Assembly (NCBI GenBank): GCA_913777295.1
Contig: CAJYRU010000257.1
Coordinates: 1 to 44,313, forward strand
Source of the DNA: an uncultured Sphingomonas sp.
Lineage (GTDB): Bacteria > Pseudomonadota > Alphaproteobacteria > Sphingomonadales > Sphingomonadaceae
Direction: 5' to 3'
Length of the DNA stretch: 44,313 nt
In this document: positions 39,101-44,313 of the stretch, one piece after another
Layout: each line of letters begins with the position of its first letter
How positions within the stretch are numbered: the first letter of the stretch is position 1
The notes under the pieces: generated by a model
What the model was told of the DNA's origin: nothing
The model's input: only the letters and a program-made list of their open reading frames with translations
Databases searched by the model: none
Translations under genes and position numbers: made by a program

Positions 39101-39962
39101 CGTCGATCGCTTCGTTGGCGAGCGCTGTGTCAAGGAGGCGCCAACGGATCGCGAACGACACCGCCGAGGGATAGAGGAGCACCGCCCCACCGTCCGGATC
39201 CAAGTGGACAGGATGCCGATCGAGACCGCTGCGCCCGACCGTCTCTCCTGCCATTCCCGTCGCGTTCGACGGCGTGAACTCGAACGGGCGCAGATCGAAG
39301 GTGTGGATGGCAAGGTCCGCCAACTCGTCGCTAGTGAAGCTGACGTTCGAGCCAGCCTCATCGAGCGACCGCGCCGTCACGATGATAGCGGTCCGATGGG
39401 TCCCCACGCTAAGGGCGTTTCGCGGCACGTCCGCCCGCGCGGCCACCGCCTCGCTCAGTTCGAGGAGGGCGCTGAACTGCCGGCGGAGGTGGCCCGCCCA
39501 GTCGTGCCCGGCGGCCTGAAGCCGGTCGGTCGCGGCAAGGGCCGTCTGCAGGTGCTGCCCCTCGCTTTCCGAAAGCCCGCGAAAAACACGCGCGTTGCCC
39601 ATCCATCCGACGACGTTCTCAACGAAGACGTCCTCGACTGGATCCTCAAGGTGCCCAACCTGCGCTCGGATCATCGTCAGCCATCCCCGGACATGGGCCG
39701 CTGTGGGGACGCGATCGCCGGAGCAGTGCCTTGCGGCCAGCTGCGCCAGCACCTCCAGCTGGACGTTATTGGGATGTAGGTCCGGTCGGGTCAGGAGACC
39801 TCCAACCTGCGTCAACGTCGCCGCTCGATCGAACCTCGCCAGCCTGCCGCACAGCCTGCCGAGTTTTTTCTCAAGAGTGAAAATCCGCATCGCTTCGGTG
39901 GCAAGGGCAGCCGAGGAGAGCTGCCCCAATTCACCCCGCCCGATGCTCGATGGTCTTTGCAT
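36147..39962 (-). CDS. Large (1271 aa) protein of unknown function with C-terminal PD-(D/E)XK nuclease-like motif
   Basis: Start at MQRPSSIGRGELG; C-terminal GDVDVLAWRRSTGTVLLIECKRLMMDKTAGEIAERLQEYG matches the D-x(n)-E-x-K nuclease pattern. Confidence 0.65.
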   Translation of the reverse strand: MQRPSSIGRGELGQLSSAALATEAMRIFTLEKKLGRLCGRLARFDRAATLTQVGGLLTRPDLHPNNVQLEVLAQLAARHCSGDRVPTAAHVRGWLTMIRAQVGHLEDPVEDVFVENVVGWMGNARVFRGLSESEGQHLQTALAATDRLQAAGHDWAGHLRRQFSALLELSEAVAARADVPRNALSVGTHRTAIIVTARSLDEAGSNVSFTSDELADLAIHTFDLRPFEFTPSNATGMAGETVGRSGLDRHPVHLDPDGGAVLLYPSAVSFAIRWRLLDTALANEAIDDLREVVESYQVDAVWRAALAWWRIVPDDGGMTVDSAGVTAFSGSIDIGTPVDVVVIHDDLNEAHARGLFDMRRVPRTVAALAARRAQALGALPGYKSGLTVMVHGGLGRGFVVEIGEVPDGWQVIGMGIDDFTLLSRDPGFNCLRVKRMLDNQARLAAGGVEFLNFNGFANIYSWIRSLGFTPLPDEADPTSAVVYMGTDNAAAMRASLRQVIDRHVVLAPEEGRWVEVERRSADAFFPETLVTPEYTATNLEFTSKPSGCAEVGGRIWWMTGERHSPGDRSSLSYRMWDMARSWMLPVAVHLDRVLSDLPQRVVFELDVQTDEIPISGPRPTRDSVGRPTVRLRDGAVRIDCALDYLQAFRLADNIGDRRMVEALVEGACLLAKQSLARQEVEHIALEVVGGEEARFLHMTAPQYRAQAVLLGAALDAPRFVAADAYEPMQIGLAGLSGRPLPKKASERLMGKDATGLIEGVVDALWARIKAQLLTLDRETLIVRCLENHDALQRDRYQSRITAAAVLALHTRRSDVVDASVRREGERALASLASRVLVEMAVCTSPVTGGVPCSDAVFDDLAALVSSLVEVAGRSDEIHYGFSDEGMLVHPNGSIELPDRFRAQVQTPFLAAHSSAQFELAAASYANLLQPLGDEGGEEADLAAGTVSDANDTPEQFEKAFVAEFGMTPLTYVELTEALAAFALPGSTVARVRRADIVGVLQEIGPMSAAAASFALDRITLMPRKNWDEGKPKDATPRDWWPWRYARRLSLLMRPIVRLSKGEDAVCVVSVPLAHEAWRYAMRASAGHLPQTVFRSEEMHSWVGGVIDRIGHAFNVEVRDALSGLGWDARSDVGMSELGGATTDNGDVDVLAWRRSTGTVLLIECKRLMMDKTAGEIAERLQEYGPDHIDEKGNLGPLHKHLTRIRIITAHLDWLSALTGIPADQIRMVNCLVTAEKVPMQFHDAWRGKVDVVSDLKAFVELARDADFGVET

Positions 39963-40722
39963 AGGGCCAACGTAATGAATACCGGAGCGGATGTCAGCCA
40001 CGCCTCGCGCAGGTGTATTGCACGGACTTACGTGCAGCGCTGGTGGATTCCCCCAATGAGGGGCGTCCTGCAAGGATTGTCCGGCGCGAGTTTTTCCGTG
40101 CGCGCTTGAGGGCGAGGATCACTACTGATTTGGCGGGACAAAAAGAGATTTGACGGGCTCAATCCGTCTGCACTGCGCTCATCAAGTCCATGAAAATGCG
40201 CGCAGCATCGCAGTCGCTATCGGCCCACTTTCAGCCGTTCGCGACGCCCCGCCCGACAATTGCAGCTTGTGGGCCGGAGCTCGTTTCATGAACAAACGTC
40301 CGATTACGCCATCTGACCGCCTGAAAGCGGACGGGCGGTTCTCCACCCCTATGGCTCGCTGGTGTCAGAACTGAGCGGTTGTGACAATTAGAGACGGACC
40401 GCTCAGCGTGTCCGCCATCGCGGAGAGGTCTACAAGCGTGCCGATGTTCACAGACGGAACTCTCGGCCAAAAAAATTAATCGACTGACGGGCAACGCTAC
40501 GCCTTCCACCGGCAATCGCGTTCGCACACGGACGGTAAGGCGTCTGGGAGCGCCGTGGCAATCGAGGGAGGGCGAGCGCAGCTTTCGTCGCCCCAACGCG
40601 TCCTACGGGGCTTAGCGAGGCGATCCCGGCAACACCGACCCCTGAAAATCCGCCCCGGTGAGAAAAAATCCCTACGTGTGGACGATAGCGGTCTAGGGCG
40701 CCGACCCCTCCCCCAGAATCTA

Positions 40723-40747
40723 CCCCCCCCGGGGGGGGGGGGGGGGG
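40723..40747. repeat. Homopolymer palindrome C8G17
   Basis: tacccccccc ggggggggggggggggg cca read directly. Confidence 0.9.
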
Positions 40748-40855
40748 CCAACCGCCGCCCGGCCGCGCCCCAACCGCCGCTGGTTTGCCCATCGGTCCCG
40801 CTAGCGCGACGTACCCGCGACGAAGAACGCAGGGCGAAGACCGATGCGAGGGTCA

Positions 40856-41127
40856 AACCCTTGCACGGAACGCCCAACCCTTGCGTAACCCTTGCACAGT
40901 CCCGAACCGCTAAGTGACTGTAAAAGAACGATAGTGGTTTGGAATGTGCAAGGGTTGCAAGGGTTGCAAGGGTTTTGTGTAACCCAACGCGCATACGCAG
41001 CCGCGCACGCGCGCACATGTACGTGAGACAGGGGTACGCAGAACCCTTGCAACCCTTGCAAAGCTGCAGAAAACTGCGGCTAAAGCCTTGCACAAAGCCT
41101 TGCGTAACCCTTGCACGAACCCTTGCA
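40856..41127. repeat. Iteron array (AACCCTTGCA / TGCAAGGGTT), candidate replication origin
   Basis: Nine exact copies: 40856, 40887, 40947(-), 40956(-), 40965(-), 41042, 41051, 41106, 41118; variants at 40876 (AACCCTTGCG), 41083 (AAGCCTTGCA), 41095 (AAGCCTTGCG). Confidence 0.85.
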
Positions 41128-41133
41128 AGGCCC

Positions 41134-43683
41134 TCAGACTGGCAAGTCATCGTCATCTCCATAAGGGGGCGCGGGGGACCAATCGCGATCATTAGCCGGC
41201 GCATCGTCGGCGAAGTCATCAGGCGTCCGCGTCATCGTCAGGTCGACCCAGCGCATGCCGTGGCTTTCCACCTTGCGGTGTCCACGATCGCTCATCGCCT
41301 TGCTGAACCCGGTTTGCGTCCACTCACGCTCGCCGGCCGCGCGCGCCCACGCGATGAACAAGGCGTAGAGCAACGACGATTTCACGCGTTCGCCCTTGGC
41401 CTCGGCCGTACAGGACGCGAGGAACCGTCCTAGAGGGTCGCTCTCTTCCCGGTAGTTGGCGGTAGCACCGCGCACGATCGCGGGTTCCTGTAGCCCGTGC
41501 AGCCGCCAGTCGATCAAGCCAGCCAGCAACCGGTTGAGGATGCCGCTCGCTTCCCGCCGCATCTTGTCGATCAGCTGCCGGTCCTTTTCCGCGTCGGGTA
41601 TCTGCACTTCCCACGGGACCAGCAGCACGCGTCGCCAGATGCCGTCATCGACGCCGGTGATCGACGGGCGGTGGTTGCCCGATATGGTCATCTTGAACGC
41701 CGGGTTGAGGTCGAACGGGTCGCGCATCAATCGGCGAACTGGGATAGGCTCCCCGCCCGTGGCGAGCTTGATTAGCGCCTCGGCAAGTTTAGCCCCCTTC
41801 TCCGGTTCCGATGTTCGCAACATGCGCACGCCTACCAGCGCCGCGAGGTCCGGGGATGCGTCAGATCCTTTTCGCTTCCGACCTTGATCGAGGAACGTTT
41901 CAATTGGGACGGTGCCGGAATAGTCGCCCGCGATCGTCGCCCACGTATCGACCAGCGTCGACTTGCCGTTCGCGCCCTTGCCATGGTGAAACACCAGCTT
42001 CTGTTCGGTCACGTCACCGGTCAGCGACAGCCCGCCCCATTGGTGAAGGAACCGCCGCATATCGTCCGCCGGCTGTACGCGGGCGATGAACCGGTCGTAG
42101 ATCGGGCATTCCGCACCAGGTCGAAACTCGACAGGCATAAGCCGGGTGATGAGGTCCGCAGGATAGTGCGGCCGCAAATGCAGCCGCGCCCATGGCTCTG
42201 GCGCATCGCGCTCGTAGATCAGTTCCAGCGTGCCGTTCAGCACGTTGACCAAGAACGGGTTGCGGTCGAGTTGTTCAGGCTGGACAGTCAGCCCGGCACC
42301 GGTCAGATTCTTGGCGATGCCGGCGATGCAGCCAAGCCGATTGGCGCTTTCGGACGCGCGCGCCCACGCCAACAGCTTGTCGGATAGCAGAACTTCCGTG
42401 CCATCGCGTTTCGTGTCGACAAGATCGTCGAGCGCATCAACCTCGCCAAGATCGCGCCGGCCGCTCTCCCGCATGACGCGCGCCTCTTCGCGGATCGCGC
42501 GAACAGTATCATGTACCATTCCGCCGATAAGGGCATCAGCGCCATCGAGGACGAACCGTCGCCCGTCATATGCAACCCAGCCCATCTTATCGACGTACCG
42601 GATGCGTTCGCCGTAGCGCGCTGCCAAGCGCTCCGCATTCCCCAAGTCCGTCATCGGATAGACGCAAAGTTCGGCGTGGAGAGTATCACCCCCCGGAGCG
42701 TGCAAGGGTTGGCGCATCGATCTTTTCCCGCCGCGCGGCGAACGCGAGAGGGAGCGGTCCGTGATGTTCGACAGATCGCGCGGCGATGACAACCCCGCCG
42801 CCCAACCACTATCGACGGTTGCGAGGATCGCCTGTTCGTCGTCGTTGCCGGGATTGGCGAGCGCCGCCGCCATCACCTCGCTACGAGCGCGCGCCTCTCC
42901 GATCGCCTCGGCCGCGACCAGCTGCGCAACGGAGAAAGCACCCCGGTTGAGCGCGTTCTGTCGTGCGCCGCTGGCAGCGGTACGGATCGAGGTACATTCG
43001 CGATCGAGCGCCGCCAGAGCATAGCGCTCGATCGCGCTACCCTCCGCCTTCGCCGCCGGCTTGGACGAACCACGCGGCGTTGCACCCTTGCCGGTTTGCA
43101 AAATGCCTATCAGGGAAGGCGGTGCTTCCGCGACCGGAGTATCGGCCGCACCGCGCAACCAGCGGTAGTGTCGATCGTCGGCAGTCACGCTTGGCGGCAC
43201 GATGACGTATCCGCCAGCGCCGCGCACATCAACGTGCTGGGGCAGGTTGCCACGATTGCGGATCGCCCCGCCGTCAGCCGGCTGCTTCAGATACAGGTGA
43301 ACGCCACCGCTCGGCGTGCGCACGGCCAGCGACGCTGGCAACGTTGCGCCGATCTGCTCCTGCAACTCGCCCTTCAGGCGATCGAGCGTCCATTCCCCCC
43401 CGGTGTCGGCATCAACCCGTGGATCGAAGTCGAGTACGAACAGACCGTTGCCGCCCATGGCAACGCCGATCATCGCGTTGGGCCACCGCATCCACCACGC
43501 GGTTATCTGGTCCGCGACCGTGCTGGCCTTTTTCAGACCGCCGGTTCCCTTGATAGACTTACCGGCCGCGTCCTTATCGGTAGGAACCAGCGGGCGCTTG
43601 TCGCGAGGCGAACACGGAAAGACCGGCCAGCCTCGCTCCGCATAGTCGAGCGCGGCTCGCAGCAGCGAGTTCACCGCGATCAT
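41134..43683 (-). CDS. Bifunctional DNA primase/polymerase (PrimPol) with D5/P4-type helicase C-terminus
   Basis: N-term RGWPVFPCSPRDKRPLV, GLFVLDFDPR, RTPSGGVHLYLK, VDVRGAGGYVIVPPS; C-term FHHGKGANGKSTLVDTWATIAGDYSG Walker A, SGNHRPSITGVDDGIWRRVLLVPWE. Confidence 0.92.
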   Translation of the reverse strand: MIAVNSLLRAALDYAERGWPVFPCSPRDKRPLVPTDKDAAGKSIKGTGGLKKASTVADQITAWWMRWPNAMIGVAMGGNGLFVLDFDPRVDADTGGEWTLDRLKGELQEQIGATLPASLAVRTPSGGVHLYLKQPADGGAIRNRGNLPQHVDVRGAGGYVIVPPSVTADDRHYRWLRGAADTPVAEAPPSLIGILQTGKGATPRGSSKPAAKAEGSAIERYALAALDRECTSIRTAASGARQNALNRGAFSVAQLVAAEAIGEARARSEVMAAALANPGNDDEQAILATVDSGWAAGLSSPRDLSNITDRSLSRSPRGGKRSMRQPLHAPGGDTLHAELCVYPMTDLGNAERLAARYGERIRYVDKMGWVAYDGRRFVLDGADALIGGMVHDTVRAIREEARVMRESGRRDLGEVDALDDLVDTKRDGTEVLLSDKLLAWARASESANRLGCIAGIAKNLTGAGLTVQPEQLDRNPFLVNVLNGTLELIYERDAPEPWARLHLRPHYPADLITRLMPVEFRPGAECPIYDRFIARVQPADDMRRFLHQWGGLSLTGDVTEQKLVFHHGKGANGKSTLVDTWATIAGDYSGTVPIETFLDQGRKRKGSDASPDLAALVGVRMLRTSEPEKGAKLAEALIKLATGGEPIPVRRLMRDPFDLNPAFKMTISGNHRPSITGVDDGIWRRVLLVPWEVQIPDAEKDRQLIDKMRREASGILNRLLAGLIDWRLHGLQEPAIVRGATANYREESDPLGRFLASCTAEAKGERVKSSLLYALFIAWARAAGEREWTQTGFSKAMSDRGHRKVESHGMRWVDLTMTRTPDDFADDAPANDRDWSPAPPYGDDDDLPV

Positions 43684-44072
43684 AGCGGCACCTCCAGTCC
43701 GAAGTGATCGCCACCCCGGCAAAGCTCGATACCCGCCCGCTTGCTGTGGATAATCTCGCCGTCAGGCGACAGCGTTCGAAGCCGCGCGAACGCATATCGC
43801 CGCGCTGCATAGAGCCGCATGGGATCGGACGGCGGATAGCGACGATCAATGCGCAGGAACGGAAACAGGGTCAGAACGATGAAGCGCTCCGCACAGCGCG
43901 TCACGGGCATCTCGACCAGCTGCACCGTTGGCGAGGTGCAGGACCAGGCCCGATAGCCATGCAATTCTGGTCCGACCGGCCAACCGTCCACGCGTTGCGC
44001 GTGCCGTTCCGCAATCTCCGATTCGAGCCGCGCTAGGCCGGTGAGCGGCGCGCCATGTTGCCGCCCCGTCAC
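43680..44072 (-). CDS. Small hypothetical protein translationally coupled to the primase gene
   Basis: Stop overlaps the primase ATG (ATGA, 43680-43683); ORF begins ~115 bp from the attR repeat. Confidence 0.5.
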   Translation of the reverse strand: MTGRQHGAPLTGLARLESEIAERHAQRVDGWPVGPELHGYRAWSCTSPTVQLVEMPVTRCAERFIVLTLFPFLRIDRRYPPSDPMRLYAARRYAFARLRTLSPDGEIIHSKRAGIELCRGGDHFGLEVPL

Positions 44073-44183
44073 AAGCCCCTCCCCACAGGTAGAGCTGGCA
44101 AAGGGACCGGATAAAAGGACCGTAACGGAGACGTTAGCGGAGACGCGTCCGCGTCGGGCTTCTCCGAAAATGGCGTAAAAGCT

Positions 44184-44260
<77 letters not shown>

Positions 44261-44313
44261 TGGCCGTGGAGGCACGCGCCTAGCAAAGGTCGGCGGGCAT
44301 TGCCAGCCGTTTC

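Noticed and set aside
40856-41127. CRISPR array
   Set aside because: Repeats are 9-10 bp, irregularly spaced and in both orientations; fits iterons, not CRISPR. No cas genes seen.
40497-41219. 240-aa ORF and other ORFs across the iteron array (e.g. 40801..41061)
   Set aside because: Translations reflect the iterons (NPCNPCNPC) and the C8G17 run; not credible proteins.
2355-43683. Conjugative element or prophage
   Set aside because: No relaxase, coupling protein, T4SS, capsid, terminase or tail genes recognised, despite the integrase and primase.

Overview
GC-rich alphaproteobacterial window, sphingomonad-like in style. The left edge is the 3' part of a RelA/SpoT homolog. From about 2174 to 44227 the window looks like one integrative element of about 42.0 kb. 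A 41-bp perfect direct repeat bounds it: the 3' half of tRNA-Arg(CCG) recurs as an orphan fragment at 2174-2214 and lies within the intact tRNA at 44187-44227. A tyrosine integrase plus HTH/Xis-like genes sit at the left end. A PrimPol/D5-type primase-helicase sits at the right end, next to a dense array of ~12 AACCCTTGCA iterons, which is a candidate replication origin. Cargo: (a) an unusual Pel-like exopolysaccharide locus (PelG, stand-alone GH114 PelA-hydrolase, PelB split into TPR and beta-barrel genes, PelD-like protein without a C-terminal GGDEF domain, PelE-like, PelF, no PelC seen); (b) a complete type I secretion system (ABC/MFP/TolC) preceded by a GH114 lipoprotein; (c) a large RTX protein with a polysaccharide-deacetylase-like domain and three cadherin-like repeats, the obvious candidate T1SS substrate and a possible extracellular replacement for the PelA deacetylase; (d) a defence region with hsdR-hsdM-hsdS-SIR2 in one overlapping operon, followed by a KAP-like P-loop NTPase, a membrane protein and a 1271-aa protein with a PD-(D/E)XK-like C-terminus. 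A decayed IS3-family element and REP-like palindromes are also present. No conjugation or phage structural genes were recognised. All family calls come from reading motifs in the translations; no searches were run.
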